From Pseudomonas sp. St316 (GTDB taxonomy: Bacteria > Pseudomonadota > Gammaproteobacteria > Pseudomonadales > Pseudomonadaceae): a DNA stretch of 64,000 bases. A model generated the notes under the pieces. The model had not been told where the DNA came from, searched no databases, and saw nothing but the letters and a program-made list of their open reading frames with translations. The translations under genes and the position numbers were made by a program. The stretch spans positions 3,348,001 through 3,412,000 of the forward strand of contig NZ_AP021901.1 in the NCBI RefSeq assembly GCF_018325905.1, read 5' to 3'. Of this stretch, positions 1 through 8,745 are shown one piece after another (position 1 is the first letter of the stretch; every line of letters begins with the position of its first letter).

Positions 1-1
1 G

Positions 2-64
2 TGTGTCGAGCGTTGGAACGCCACGGCAGGCGCGTCCCTTGGCGTGAGCCTGCACAGCCCCTGA
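2..64 (+). CDS. Possible C-terminal end of an upstream gene (partial)
   Basis: Reading frame 2 is open from the window edge to a TGA at 62-64 and would encode about 20 residues ending in GVSLHSP. It stops 91 bases before the TRAP small permease start, so it could be the tail of the gene preceding dctQ, for example the TRAP solute-binding protein. The fragment is too short to assign, and the frame could be open by chance. Confidence 0.25.
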   Translation, partial: CVERWNATAGASLGVSLHSP

Positions 65-155
65 CCCGCGTCCATGCGTTGAACACCTGTGGAGCTTGCG
101 TGACAAAGCTTGTTGCGCGTTCTGAACGCCCCGACGTTTGCGGAGAACCCCATCC

Positions 156-773
156 ATGAAAAACACTGAATCTTCTGCTGTCCGGCTCGTGAACAGCATT
201 GCCAGGCTGAGCGCCTGGCTGGGCGGTATTGCCCTGATGGGCACGGCATTGATGATCGGCATTGACCTTATCCTGCGCAAGACCATCGGCCTGTCCATGG
301 GCGGTGCCGACGAGATAGCCGGCTATGTCCTGGCCATTGTCAGCACCTGGGCTTTTCCCATCGCCTTGTTAAAGCGCTCCCATATCCGCGTGGACATCCT
401 CTACTCGCGCCTGTCCCCCAAACTCAGGACTTCCCTGGATCTGCTGGCGTTGAGCTGCATGGCGTTTTTCGTCGGCACCGTGCTGTTCCACGCATGGGGC
501 GTGCTGTGGGATTCCATCCAGTACCAATCAACGTCCACCACACCGCTGCAAGTCCCACAGTGGCTGCCTCAAGCTGTCTGGTTCGCCGGCTACCTGTTTT
601 TTGCCCTGACCATCGTTGTGCTGGGCTGCGCCAGCGTGATCCAGCTGCGCCAGCAACGATGGGCATCGATCGCGGCACTGATCGGCATCAATTCCGTCGA
701 GGAGGATATTCAAGAAGAAACCCACCGTCCCGCACCAGGGCACGCAACGACCCCGTCGAATGGAGCGCACTAA
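156..773 (+). CDS. TRAP transporter small permease (DctQ family)
   Basis: About 205 residues. Four hydrophobic segments are visible (about residues 17-38, 50-70, 90-110 and 130-155), the usual layout of the small membrane subunit of a tripartite ATP-independent periplasmic transporter. This subunit associates with the DctM-type large permease to import organic acids or similar solutes with sodium. The ATG at 156 is chosen because GGAGAA lies at 142-147; an in-frame TTG at 138 overlaps that ribosome binding site. The stop codon is directly followed by the ATG of the large permease (773/774), so the pair is translationally coupled. The periplasmic binding protein is not in the window and should lie upstream. 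The charged C-terminal tail is somewhat long. The substrate cannot be read from sequence. Confidence 0.85.
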   Translation: MKNTESSAVRLVNSIARLSAWLGGIALMGTALMIGIDLILRKTIGLSMGGADEIAGYVLAIVSTWAFPIALLKRSHIRVDILYSRLSPKLRTSLDLLALSCMAFFVGTVLFHAWGVLWDSIQYQSTSTTPLQVPQWLPQAVWFAGYLFFALTIVVLGCASVIQLRQQRWASIAALIGINSVEEDIQEETHRPAPGHATTPSNGAH

Positions 774-2054
774 ATGCTGGCCTTTACCCTCTTCACCCTA
801 CTGGCGCTGCTTGGCTTGAGCGTGGCTGCGGCGGTCAGCGTCGGCTTGTTGGGCCTTTCGTTGTCAGAGCTGTTCTCGACACTGCCGCTCAGCAACGCCA
901 TAGGCGAAATTGCCTGGAGCACCAGCGCCGAATTCTTGCTGGTCGCGATTCCGCTCTACATACTCATGGGCGAGTTACTGGTGTGTTCGGGCGTCGCCGG
1001 GCGCATGTACGGTGCCGTCGCCAAGTGGCTTTCGTGGCTGCCCGGCGGCTTGATGAACTCGAACATAGGCGCCTCGGCACTGTTCTCGGCAACCAGCGGC
1101 TCCAGCGTGGCAACCGCTGCCACCATCTCGACCCTCGCGCTGCCGGAGCAGGAACGCAAAGGCTACCCGGCGCCGCTGTTTCTCGGCTCGATTGCCGCCG
1201 GCGGTACGCTCGGCATTTTGATTCCGCCCTCGATCAACATGATTCTGTTCGCGCTGATCGCCAATCTCTCGGTGCCCAAGTTGTACCTGGCGGCTACGAT
1301 CCCGGGCATTCTACTCAGCTTCATGTTCGTGGCGATCATCGTGTTGGCGTGCCTCATCCGGCCCGATTTGGGCGGCAAAAAGGAACACTCAACCTGGGCC
1401 GAACGACTGGGCAGCCTTCCAGACCTGCTGCCGCCGCTGGCCATCTTCGGCCTGGTGGTCGGCGCCATCTACAGCGGTTTCGCGACCGCCAGTGAATCGG
1501 CGGCCCTGGGTGTCATCGCCGCCTTTGCCCTGGGCTTGTGGCGGCGCGCCTTTACCTGGCAAAACCTGGGGCAGGCCTTCGAGTCCACCCTGCGCACGAC
1601 CGGGATGATCATCTTCATTACCTTGTCGGCGTTCTTCCTCAATTTCGTGCTGTCATCCATCGGGCTGACAGCAACCCTGGTCAGTTTCGTGACAGGCCTC
1701 GACATGTCGCCGATGGGCACGCTGCTGGCCATCATCGTGTTCTACATCATCCTTGGCTGCTTCATGGACACGCTGGCCATGTTGATCACCACTGCACCGC
1801 TGGTGGTGCCTGTCATTGTCGCCTTGGGTTTCGATCCGCTGTGGTTCGGCGTGATACTCATCATCCTGTGCGAAATGGGACAAATCACCCCGCCATTCGG
1901 GATGAATCTGTTCGTGGTGCAAAGTATTCGTAACAAAGGCAAGTTCCTGGATGTGGTCTACGGCACCTTGCCTTTCTGTTTCGTATTACTTGTGTTGATC
2001 GCGCTCTTGATCGTGTTTCCGCAGATCGCGCTTTGGCTTCCGCAATTTGTTTGA
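774..2054 (+). CDS. TRAP transporter large permease (DctM family)
   Basis: 426 residues, the normal length of a TRAP large permease. It is almost entirely hydrophobic with about 12 membrane segments. Family hallmarks include the N-terminal IPLYILMGELL stretch, GALFSATSGSS-like region with repeated small residues (about 100-120), GTLGILIPPSINMI (about 145-158), and the C-terminal repeat PFGMNLFVVQ. It forms the transport channel with the adjacent DctQ protein in the inner membrane and works with a periplasmic binding protein. It starts immediately after the dctQ stop. The following gene is an SDR dehydrogenase 114 bp downstream, which may act on the imported compound, but the sequence does not prove this. 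Confidence 0.93.
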   Translation: MLAFTLFTLLALLGLSVAAAVSVGLLGLSLSELFSTLPLSNAIGEIAWSTSAEFLLVAIPLYILMGELLVCSGVAGRMYGAVAKWLSWLPGGLMNSNIGASALFSATSGSSVATAATISTLALPEQERKGYPAPLFLGSIAAGGTLGILIPPSINMILFALIANLSVPKLYLAATIPGILLSFMFVAIIVLACLIRPDLGGKKEHSTWAERLGSLPDLLPPLAIFGLVVGAIYSGFATASESAALGVIAAFALGLWRRAFTWQNLGQAFESTLRTTGMIIFITLSAFFLNFVLSSIGLTATLVSFVTGLDMSPMGTLLAIIVFYIILGCFMDTLAMLITTAPLVVPVIVALGFDPLWFGVILIILCEMGQITPPFGMNLFVVQSIRNKGKFLDVVYGTLPFCFVLLVLIALLIVFPQIALWLPQFV

Positions 2055-2168
2055 TTCGAGCAAAGCGCCATAAGGAGCGTCGGGGGTGACGACAGCATTC
2101 GGGCATTGAACAGGGTGTATATATGGAGTTCGGACACCTGACCATCAGTTACAACCTCTGGAGAGACC

Positions 2169-2948
2169 ATGCCAAACGCAACCGGACAGAACCCTGTGGC
2201 CCTTGTCAGTGGGGTTGGAAGTGAAATCGGAATTGGCATGGCCATCGCGCGCAGGCTGGGTACTGCAGGTGCCAGACTGATCGTCACCGCCAGCAGTGCG
2301 CGAATCAATAATCGAGTCGCAGAACTGCGCGCCGAAGGGTTCGAAGTCGAAGGCCGGGCCCTCGATCTTACCGATGAAAACCAGGTACGTGAGTTTATGG
2401 CATGGGCAGAATCCCTCTGGGGGCAGATCGATATTCTGGTCAACAACGCGGGCATGGCCATGCAAGGCAGCCCGGAGTTTTTTTCCGACTTGGCATCCAT
2501 GGATCTGTCTACCTGGAACCTGACACTGGCGCGAAACCTGACCACGGCTTTTCTGCTTACGCGGGCTGTTCTGCCCGGCATGCGGGCGCGCCGTTACGGG
2601 CGCATCGTCAACATCAGTTCCACTACCGGCACCCGGTGCAGTAACCCCGGTGAAGCGGCTTACAGCGCCGCAAAAGCCGCGATGGTCGGAATGAGCATGA
2701 GCCTGACGCTTGAAGTCGCCCGACAAGGAATCACGGTAAACAGCGTCGCTCCCGGCTGGATCAGCACAGGATCGACCACTCCAGAGGAAGCCAAAGCGGC
2801 CGGTTACACGCCGATGGGCCGCGCCGGACGTCCCGAAGAGGTCGCGGCACTGGTTGCTTTCCTTGCGTCTTCAGAGGCCAGCTACATCACTGGCGAAGTC
2901 ATCGTAGTGGATGGCGGAAACTGCTTGGTCGAGAACAAAGCCCCTTGA
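2169..2948 (+). CDS. SDR family NAD(P)-dependent oxidoreductase
   Basis: 259 residues, the usual classical short-chain dehydrogenase length. The N-terminal nucleotide-binding glycine motif reads GVGSEIGIG (about 15-23), then NNAGMAM (92-98), the catalytic serine in NISS (about 148-151), and the YSAAK catalytic Tyr165/Lys169 pair. The C-terminal SYITGEVIVVDGG motif is intact, so the enzyme should be active. It is probably FabG-like or acts on a polyol or steroid-type alcohol; the substrate is unknown. GGAGAG precedes the ATG by about 5 bases. It lies 114 bp behind the TRAP permease on the same strand and may be co-expressed. The glycine motif is slightly unusual (GVGSEIGIG rather than TGxxxGIG). 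Confidence 0.88.
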   Translation: MPNATGQNPVALVSGVGSEIGIGMAIARRLGTAGARLIVTASSARINNRVAELRAEGFEVEGRALDLTDENQVREFMAWAESLWGQIDILVNNAGMAMQGSPEFFSDLASMDLSTWNLTLARNLTTAFLLTRAVLPGMRARRYGRIVNISSTTGTRCSNPGEAAYSAAKAAMVGMSMSLTLEVARQGITVNSVAPGWISTGSTTPEEAKAAGYTPMGRAGRPEEVAALVAFLASSEASYITGEVIVVDGGNCLVENKAP

Positions 2949-3034
2949 TCTGAACATGCCCCAGGGTCTGCTCGCACTTACTGCCTGGCGAAACAATGGT
3001 GCCAGAAACTGACCCTGTCGATGGTTAGAGTGAG

Positions 3035-3448
3035 GTGGTTGGCCTGAGGCTCAACGATGCGCTGAAACAGCGCTTCTATCCCCAGCCACATTGGCTATCT
3101 CATCGATCAACCAGAGTAAGCGTCGGTTATGAAGCGTATCCGGCTGCGGTGGATCTGGCGCAGGTCCGGGCGGCGCTTCGTGAACAGCGAAAAATGCAGA
3201 TCGTCTACAAGGACGAGAATGGGGAGCAGGCGCAGCGAACCCTCTGGCCAATCATGCTGGGGTTTGTCGAGTCGCAGCGCTATATCGCCGGCTGGTGCGA
3301 ACTGCGCGGCGACTATCATTTATTCCGAACGGACCGGATCGTCGAGGTGGATTTCCTGGAGGAGCGCTACGCCCGCCCCAGGCACCAGTTGGTCAAGGAG
3401 TGGCGCTCCCGGCAAGCACATCCGTGTAAACAGAAGGATTGCAACTAG
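3035..3448 (+). pseudogene. Truncated WYL-domain transcriptional regulator (YafY type)
   Basis: The 137-codon frame encodes only the C-terminal WYL ligand-sensing part of a YafY-like regulator. It holds VRAALREQRKMQIVYKD, then WPIMLGFVESQRYIAGWCELR and DYHLFRTDRIVEV, typical of WYL domains. The N-terminal DNA-binding helix-turn-helix of about 60 residues and the linker are missing. Only a GTG is available as a start, without a convincing ribosome binding site. The SDR gene ends 86 bp upstream, so a deletion or rearrangement between the two genes probably removed the front half. A free-standing WYL protein cannot be excluded, but a decayed gene is more likely. It ends just before a REPIN. Confidence 0.72.
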
Positions 3449-3465
3449 GGCCCGCGCATTACCCT

Positions 3466-3555
3466 TGTGGGAGCGAGCTTGCTCGCGATAGCGGTGGTGC
3501 AGCTATAGGGTGTTGGATTGGCTGCCCTCATCGCGAGCAAGCTCGCTCCCACAGG
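3466..3555. repeat. REPIN (two inverted REP units)
   Basis: Two copies of the palindromic unit TGTGGGAGCGAGCTTGCTCG stand in inverted orientation about 45 bp apart. The right arm reads ATCGCGAGCAAGCTCGCTCC. This is the commonest REP family in the window. It sits between the WYL remnant and the convergent LysR gene, a typical REP location, and may stabilise or end transcripts. Confidence 0.9.
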
Positions 3556-3618
3556 GGGCTGGGTGGACATGGATGGTGTGTCTGCTGAAGATTGAAGATG
3601 GGACACATCGCCAGTGAG

Positions 3619-4500
3619 TCACTTGAACAACTCACTGCTCATGAAGTCAATGAACACCCGCAATTTCGGCGCCAGGTGTTTGCTTGAAGGCCAGAGCATG
3701 CGGAAGGTGCTCTGATGCCTGTTGAAGTCGTCCAGGACGGTGACCAGTTCACCGGCAGCGATGGCCTCCCGCACAGTGAAATCCGGTACGCAGGCAATCC
3801 CCAATGCATCGTGCACCACGTGTAGCAGCGCCTCGGTGGTGTTGCAGACCAGGGTCGCCGGCAGGTTCAGTTCCGGCTCCCCGTCCCTGTTGACCGGCCA
3901 CACTTGCATCCTGCCGGTACTGGGGAACTTGTAGAGCAGGCAGGCATGGCGCAACAGATCCGCCGGCACCTGCGGCGTGCCGTGTTCGGCGAAATACCGG
4001 GGTGAACCGACCACAACGAGCTTGAACGGTCCCAACGGACGGGACATCAGCCGGGAGTCGTTCGGCTCTCCGGTTCGAATGACCGCATCGAACCCCTCCT
4101 CGATGATGTCCACCAGCCTGTCGGAGAAATCCAGGTCCAGTTCGATACTGGGGTAGCGGCGCATGAAGGCGATCAACGTCGGCATGACCAAATCCGCAAC
4201 GAGCGGCAAGCTCACGCGCAGTTTGCCCCGCGGCGCTTTGCGGGTTTCCGACAACTCCAACTCGGCTGCTTCGACTTCGCAGAGAATGCGCCGGCAACGC
4301 TCGAGGAAAAGCGTCCCTTCCGCTGTCAGCGTGATACTGCGCGTGCTGCGATGAAACAGTCGCACACCCAACCGTTCCTCGAGCCGGGCGACGCTTTTGC
4401 CCACTGCCGAAGACGAAATGCCAAGTGCCCTGCCCGCCTCTGAAAAACTGCGGGTTTCGGCCGCGCGCACAAAAAAATCAATCCCGCTCAGTGATTCCAC
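3619..4500 (-). CDS. LysR family transcriptional regulator
   Basis: 293 residues. The N-terminal winged helix-turn-helix is clear (residues about 5-62: FFVRAAETRSFSEAGRALG, then SVARLEERLGVRLFHRSTR). It is followed by the periplasmic-binding-protein-like effector domain (about 90-290). It starts at GTG 4500 in the usual family context (GIDFFVRAAE); no better ATG is near. It is divergent from the MFS efflux gene at 4653 with a 152-bp shared intergenic region, the classical arrangement for a LysR regulator controlling its neighbour. The inducer is unknown. Confidence 0.93.
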   Translation of the reverse strand: MESLSGIDFFVRAAETRSFSEAGRALGISSSAVGKSVARLEERLGVRLFHRSTRSITLTAEGTLFLERCRRILCEVEAAELELSETRKAPRGKLRVSLPLVADLVMPTLIAFMRRYPSIELDLDFSDRLVDIIEEGFDAVIRTGEPNDSRLMSRPLGPFKLVVVGSPRYFAEHGTPQVPADLLRHACLLYKFPSTGRMQVWPVNRDGEPELNLPATLVCNTTEALLHVVHDALGIACVPDFTVREAIAAGELVTVLDDFNRHQSTFRMLWPSSKHLAPKLRVFIDFMSSELFK

Positions 4501-4652
4501 GCCCGACTCCTATTACGGACATTTTTTCCGATGTGTTGCGCACTCTAGCATTCTTGTCTCGCCAAGGAGGAGCATTTACCGTAGTTGGCACTTATCAATC
4601 TGCGATTGACGCCGCCATCCGGCGGGTCAGAAGCTCTCCAAGCAGGTGACAC

Positions 4653-5879
4653 ATGACGATTGCCAATACCCATATCGACGCCGATGCCGAGGTCGTTCAA
4701 GACGCGGCGCCACTCCCGATCGGATCACTGTTTGCCCTCGCGCTGGCGGCGTTCGTGACCATTCTCACCGAAGCCTTGCCCGCCGGCCTTCTCTCACAGA
4801 TCAGCGAAGGGCTGGCGATTTCCGAAGCCCTCGCCGGCCAGTTGGTCACGGTCTACGCGATCGGGTCCTTGCTGGCGGCCATTCCCTTGACGGCCGCGAC
4901 CCAAGGCATGCGGCGCCGATCGCTATTGCTGCTGGCCATCGCCGGTTTCGCCGTTGCCAACACGGTCACGACGCTTTCCACCCATTATGGTTTGACAATC
5001 GTCGCGCGCTTGCTCGGTGGCGTATCGGCCGGGCTGTTGTGGGCCTTGCTGGCCGGTTATGCCGCCCGCATGGTGCCCGAGAGCCAGAAAGGTCGAGCCA
5101 TTGCGATCGCCATGGTGGGTGCGCCCTTGGCGTTATCCCTGGGCGTACCGGCCGGCACGTTGCTCGGCAACTTGATCGGTTGGCGGATGAGCTTCGCCAT
5201 CATGAGCGTGTTCGCCGTCGCCTTGATGGTCTGGGTGCGACTCAAGGTGCCTGACTTCCCTGGACAAGCCAGCGACAAACGCCTGGCCTTGGGTCGGGTC
5301 TTCACCTTGCCAGGCGTTCGCTCGGTGTTGTTGGTGGTGCTGGCTTTTGTCCTGGCGCACAACATTCTCTTTACCTATATCGCGCCGTTCCTGATGGCGG
5401 CGGGCCTGGGCGAGCGTACAGATCTGGTTCTGCTGGTCTTCGGTGTCGCATCGTTGCTGGGTATCTGGGTCGTCGGCGTATTGATCGATCACCATCTACG
5501 GGCGTTGACCCTTGCAAGCACGGCGCTGTTCGCCATCTCGGCCGTGATGCTAGGCACCATGAGCGACAGCCCTGCCGCGATCTACGTCGCGGTAGCGGCC
5601 TGGGGAGTCGCTTTTGGAGGCGCTGGGACATTATTCCAGACGGCAATCGCCAAGACGGCCGGAGCGGCAGCGGATCTTGCCCAGTCCATGCTGGTCACGG
5701 CCTGGAACGTCGCCATTGCCGGCGGCGGAATCGTGGGGGGTGTGCTGCTCGATCACCTGGGTGTCGTTGCGTTTGCGCCTGTGCTGGTCGCTCTCTTGCT
5801 GCTGACCTTGGCGGTGGTGTGGTCCGCCAGTCGGTACGGGTTTGCAGGGCGCGCAGCCATGCCTCAGCGCGGGGATTAG
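4653..5879 (+). CDS. MFS efflux transporter (DHA1, SotB/AraJ-like)
   Basis: 408 residues with 12 hydrophobic segments. Family marks are LTEALPAGLLSQISEGL in the first helix loop and MRRRSLLLL between helices 2 and 3. These match proton-driven drug or sugar efflux permeases of the AraJ/SotB/YdhP branch in the inner membrane. The ATG at 4653 is preceded by AGGTGA. It is divergent from the LysR regulator at 3619-4500, which probably controls it. The exported compound cannot be deduced. An overlapping 202-codon frame starting at 4646 is a shadow. Confidence 0.9.
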   Translation: MTIANTHIDADAEVVQDAAPLPIGSLFALALAAFVTILTEALPAGLLSQISEGLAISEALAGQLVTVYAIGSLLAAIPLTAATQGMRRRSLLLLAIAGFAVANTVTTLSTHYGLTIVARLLGGVSAGLLWALLAGYAARMVPESQKGRAIAIAMVGAPLALSLGVPAGTLLGNLIGWRMSFAIMSVFAVALMVWVRLKVPDFPGQASDKRLALGRVFTLPGVRSVLLVVLAFVLAHNILFTYIAPFLMAAGLGERTDLVLLVFGVASLLGIWVVGVLIDHHLRALTLASTALFAISAVMLGTMSDSPAAIYVAVAAWGVAFGGAGTLFQTAIAKTAGAAADLAQSMLVTAWNVAIAGGGIVGGVLLDHLGVVAFAPVLVALLLLTLAVVWSASRYGFAGRAAMPQRGD

Positions 5880-5975
5880 CAGGATCGGGCAAGCATCAGC
5901 CCGGATCGTGCAAGCTGCTCCGAATATTGCTTCCTATAGTTAACCAGAGCCAAACCATCCGGAGCGGGTACCCCT

Positions 5976-6449
5976 ATGAGCGCCCTCAACATCAATGGCC
6001 GTGAATACACGGTCGACGTAGACCCAAGCACCCCGATTCTTTGGACCTTGCGCGACACGCTGGGCATGACCGGCACCAAGTTCGGCTGCGGCGCGGCGTT
6101 GTGTGGCGCCTGCACCGTTCACTTGGATGGCCAGGCCATTCGTTCCTGCGTGACGCCCATTGCCGCCGCCGAAGGCAAGAAGATCACCACCATCGAAGCG
6201 GCAACCAACGGCAGCGACCCGGTCGGCAGTGCCGTGCACGAGGCGTGGGTCAAGCATGACGTGGCGCAATGTGGCTACTGCCAGAGCGGCCAGATCATGA
6301 GCGCGACCGCTTTCCTCAAGGCCCAGCCCAAGGGCAAGCAGCCCACGGCCGCCGAGATCGACTCGGCCATGGCCGGCAATATCTGCCGCTGTGGCACCTA
6401 CGCCCGTATCCGCGCCGCAGTGGCTGATGCCGCCAAAGCCCTTGCCTGA
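5976..6449 (+). CDS. (2Fe-2S) subunit of a xanthine-oxidase-type molybdenum hydroxylase (IorA-like)
   Basis: 157 residues, the full length for the small iron-sulfur subunit of isoquinoline 1-oxidoreductase/aldehyde oxidase enzymes. The plant-ferredoxin-type cluster ligands are Cys38, Cys43, Cys46 and Cys58 (GCGAALCGACTVHLDG). The second cluster is held by CGYC (99-102) and CRC (137-139) in the helical C-terminal domain. It carries electrons from the molybdopterin subunit encoded 12 bp downstream. The start ATG has GGAGCGG upstream. The small subunit has no signal of its own and would ride with the Tat-exported partner. No FAD subunit is present, so electrons probably go to a cytochrome or another periplasmic acceptor. 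Confidence 0.93.
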   Translation: MSALNINGREYTVDVDPSTPILWTLRDTLGMTGTKFGCGAALCGACTVHLDGQAIRSCVTPIAAAEGKKITTIEAATNGSDPVGSAVHEAWVKHDVAQCGYCQSGQIMSATAFLKAQPKGKQPTAAEIDSAMAGNICRCGTYARIRAAVADAAKALA

Positions 6450-6461
6450 TCGGAGCTGACC

Positions 6462-8699
6462 ATGTTGAACGAGATCTTCCCGAACGAGCACCCTCGCGCC
6501 TTGCAGCACCTGCTTGAGCGCGACGAGACTGACGGCCCCGCTACGCTGCCGCGCCGCAGCTTTCTCAAGATCGTCGGTATCGGCGGGCTGGCCTTGGGGG
6601 CTTTTCCACACCTGGCCCTGGCCCAGGAGGCCAATGGTGCCGCTACGCCGCTCAAACCGACCCAGCAACCCTCGGCATTCGTGCAGATCGCGCCCAGCGG
6701 CGAGGTCACGGTGACCATCAACCGGCTGGAGTTCGGCCAGGGCGTGCAGACCGCTTTGCCCATGATTCTCGCCGAAGAACTCGATGCCGACTGGAGCCTT
6801 GTACGCAGCCGCAACGGCAGCAACGATGCCGCCTACATGGACCCGGCCTTCGGCATCCACCTCACCGGCGGCTCCAACACGATCAAGAACAGCTACACCC
6901 AGTACCGTGAGCTGGGCGCCCGCGCTCGCGCCATGTTGCTGAGTGCCGCCGCCGCGCGCTGGAACGTGGACGTGGCGAGCCTGAGCACCCAGACCGGCAT
7001 GGTCCTCGGCCCCGCTGGGCGTAAAGCGAGCTATGGCGAGTTGGCCGAAGCCGCGATGGCGATGCCTGTGCCCGAGCAGATCACGCTCAAGGATCCCAAG
7101 GACTTCCGCATCATCGGCCAGGCCACGACACGCATCGATGCCAAGGCCAAGAGCAGCGGCCAGCAGGATTTTGGCATCGATATGCATCTGCCGGGGCAGC
7201 TCACGGCGGTTGTCGCCCGACCTCCAGTGTTCGGCGCCAAAATCGCATCCCTGGATGACAGCGCGGCACGTGCCACCAAAGGTGTAAAAGCCGTATTGCG
7301 CGTACCACTGGACGGCGGTGCCGAAGGTGTTGCGGTGGTCGCCGACAGTTACTGGCAGGCGAAGGTGGCTCGCGATGCGCTGAAAGTGGAGTGGAACACG
7401 TCCACTGTGGAAAAAGTGGACAGCGAGAAACAGTTGGCTCAGTACCGGGAACTGGCCAGCCAGCCCGGTCCACTGCACTTTGATGCCGACATGACGCCAC
7501 TGGCTACGGCGCCGCACCGACTGGACGCCGAGTTCGTGTTCCCCTACCTCGCCCATGCTCCGATGGAGCCGCTCAATTGCACCGTGCAGCTAGCCGCGGA
7601 TGGCGCTCAACTGTGGGTCGGGACCCAGTTCCCCGGCGGTGATGGTGCCGCGGCCGCCAAAGTGCTGGACCTCAAGCCAGAGCAGATTCAGGTGAACGTG
7701 CAGACCGCTGGCGGTGGCTTTGGCCGGCGTGGCGTGCCCACCAACGATTTCGTCGTATTGGCTTGCGAAGTCGCCAAGGCCGCGCGCACCGCTGGGCTCA
7801 ACGTGCCTATCCGTACCCTCTGGAGCCGGGAGGACGACATCAAGGGTGGTTACTATCGGCCCATGCACCTGCACCGTGCACGCATAGGTTTTGATGACAG
7901 TGGCAAGGTGCTCGCCTGGGACCATGCCTTGGTGGGCCAATCGATCATCACCGGCACCGTGTTTGGTGGGCGGGTGAAGAATGGCATCGACCCGACCGCT
8001 ACTGAAGGCTTGCGCGACCCGTATCCGCTGCCCATGCGGCTGACGGTTCATCATCCCAAGCTCAACGTTCCCGTGTTGTGGTGGCGCAGCGTGGGTTCCA
8101 CCCATACGGCCTTTGTGATGGAAACACTGATCGACGAGATCGCCCGCACCACCCAGCAGGATCCGGTGGCTTACCGGATGAAGTTGTTTGGCGAGCAGAA
8201 CCCGCGCCATCGCCAGGCGCTGCAATTGGCCGTGGACAAGAGCGAGTATGGCAAGCGCCAGTTACCGGCGGGCCATGCCTGGGGCGTGGCGGTCCACGAG
8301 TCGTTCAGCTCGGTGGTGGCCTACGTCGTCGAAGCGTCGGTGCAGGATGGCCGTCCAGTGCTGCACAACGTGACGGCCGGCGTGCACTGCAACCTGGCCG
8401 TCAACCCACGCAGCGTCGAGGCCCAGGTACAAGGCGCGGCGCTGATGGGATTGTCGATGTGCCTGCCCGGTGGCGCGATCACCCTGAAGGATGGCGTGGT
8501 GCAGCAGAGCAATTTCGCGGACTTCAGCGTGCCGCGCATTACCGACATGCCGACATTTGCCGTCCACATCGTGCCCAGCGCCGAGCCTCCTACGGGGATG
8601 GGTGAACCCGGCTTGCCGGCACTGGCCCCCGCCTTTGCCAACGCGCTGGCGAGCCTGACCGGTAAACCGTTGCGTGAGTTGCCTTTCAAGTTGGCGTGA
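6462..8699 (+). CDS. Molybdopterin-binding subunit of xanthine-oxidase-type dehydrogenase (IorB-like), Tat-exported
   Basis: 745 residues, typical for the large subunit of the isoquinoline 1-oxidoreductase family. A twin-arginine signal is seen at residues 31-50 (RRSFLK followed by a hydrophobic stretch), so the folded enzyme should be exported to the periplasm or inner-membrane face. Molybdenum-cofactor-binding motifs include GGGFGRRG and the C-terminal GMGEPGLPALAPAFANA, which carries the conserved catalytic Glu region. It hydroxylates an N-heterocycle or oxidises an aldehyde with the small subunit at 5976; the substrate is unknown. It runs convergently toward an AraC regulator 46 bp away. 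No dedicated chaperone (XdhC/MobA) or cytochrome gene is adjacent. Several long open frames on the opposite strand are shadows. Confidence 0.93.
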   Translation: MLNEIFPNEHPRALQHLLERDETDGPATLPRRSFLKIVGIGGLALGAFPHLALAQEANGAATPLKPTQQPSAFVQIAPSGEVTVTINRLEFGQGVQTALPMILAEELDADWSLVRSRNGSNDAAYMDPAFGIHLTGGSNTIKNSYTQYRELGARARAMLLSAAAARWNVDVASLSTQTGMVLGPAGRKASYGELAEAAMAMPVPEQITLKDPKDFRIIGQATTRIDAKAKSSGQQDFGIDMHLPGQLTAVVARPPVFGAKIASLDDSAARATKGVKAVLRVPLDGGAEGVAVVADSYWQAKVARDALKVEWNTSTVEKVDSEKQLAQYRELASQPGPLHFDADMTPLATAPHRLDAEFVFPYLAHAPMEPLNCTVQLAADGAQLWVGTQFPGGDGAAAAKVLDLKPEQIQVNVQTAGGGFGRRGVPTNDFVVLACEVAKAARTAGLNVPIRTLWSREDDIKGGYYRPMHLHRARIGFDDSGKVLAWDHALVGQSIITGTVFGGRVKNGIDPTATEGLRDPYPLPMRLTVHHPKLNVPVLWWRSVGSTHTAFVMETLIDEIARTTQQDPVAYRMKLFGEQNPRHRQALQLAVDKSEYGKRQLPAGHAWGVAVHESFSSVVAYVVEASVQDGRPVLHNVTAGVHCNLAVNPRSVEAQVQGAALMGLSMCLPGGAITLKDGVVQQSNFADFSVPRITDMPTFAVHIVPSAEPPTGMGEPGLPALAPAFANALASLTGKPLRELPFKLA

Positions 8700-8745
8700 C
8701 AGGCGCGTGAGGCTGTCGGGTCGCAAGGCCAGACAAGCCTCACGA

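Noticed and set aside
3466..3555. REPIN considered as a CRISPR or IS end
   Set aside because: Only two inverted units with a non-unique spacer, same family repeated across the window; fits REPIN, and no transposase is near.
4566..4652. TGGCAC near 4585 considered as a sigma-54 promoter
   Set aside because: The matching TTGC element at the right distance is absent.
5940..7556. 538-codon open frame on the minus strand opposite the molybdenum hydroxylase genes
   Set aside because: It overlaps two genes with clear motifs and has the Gly/His/Arg-rich composition of GC-rich antisense shadows.
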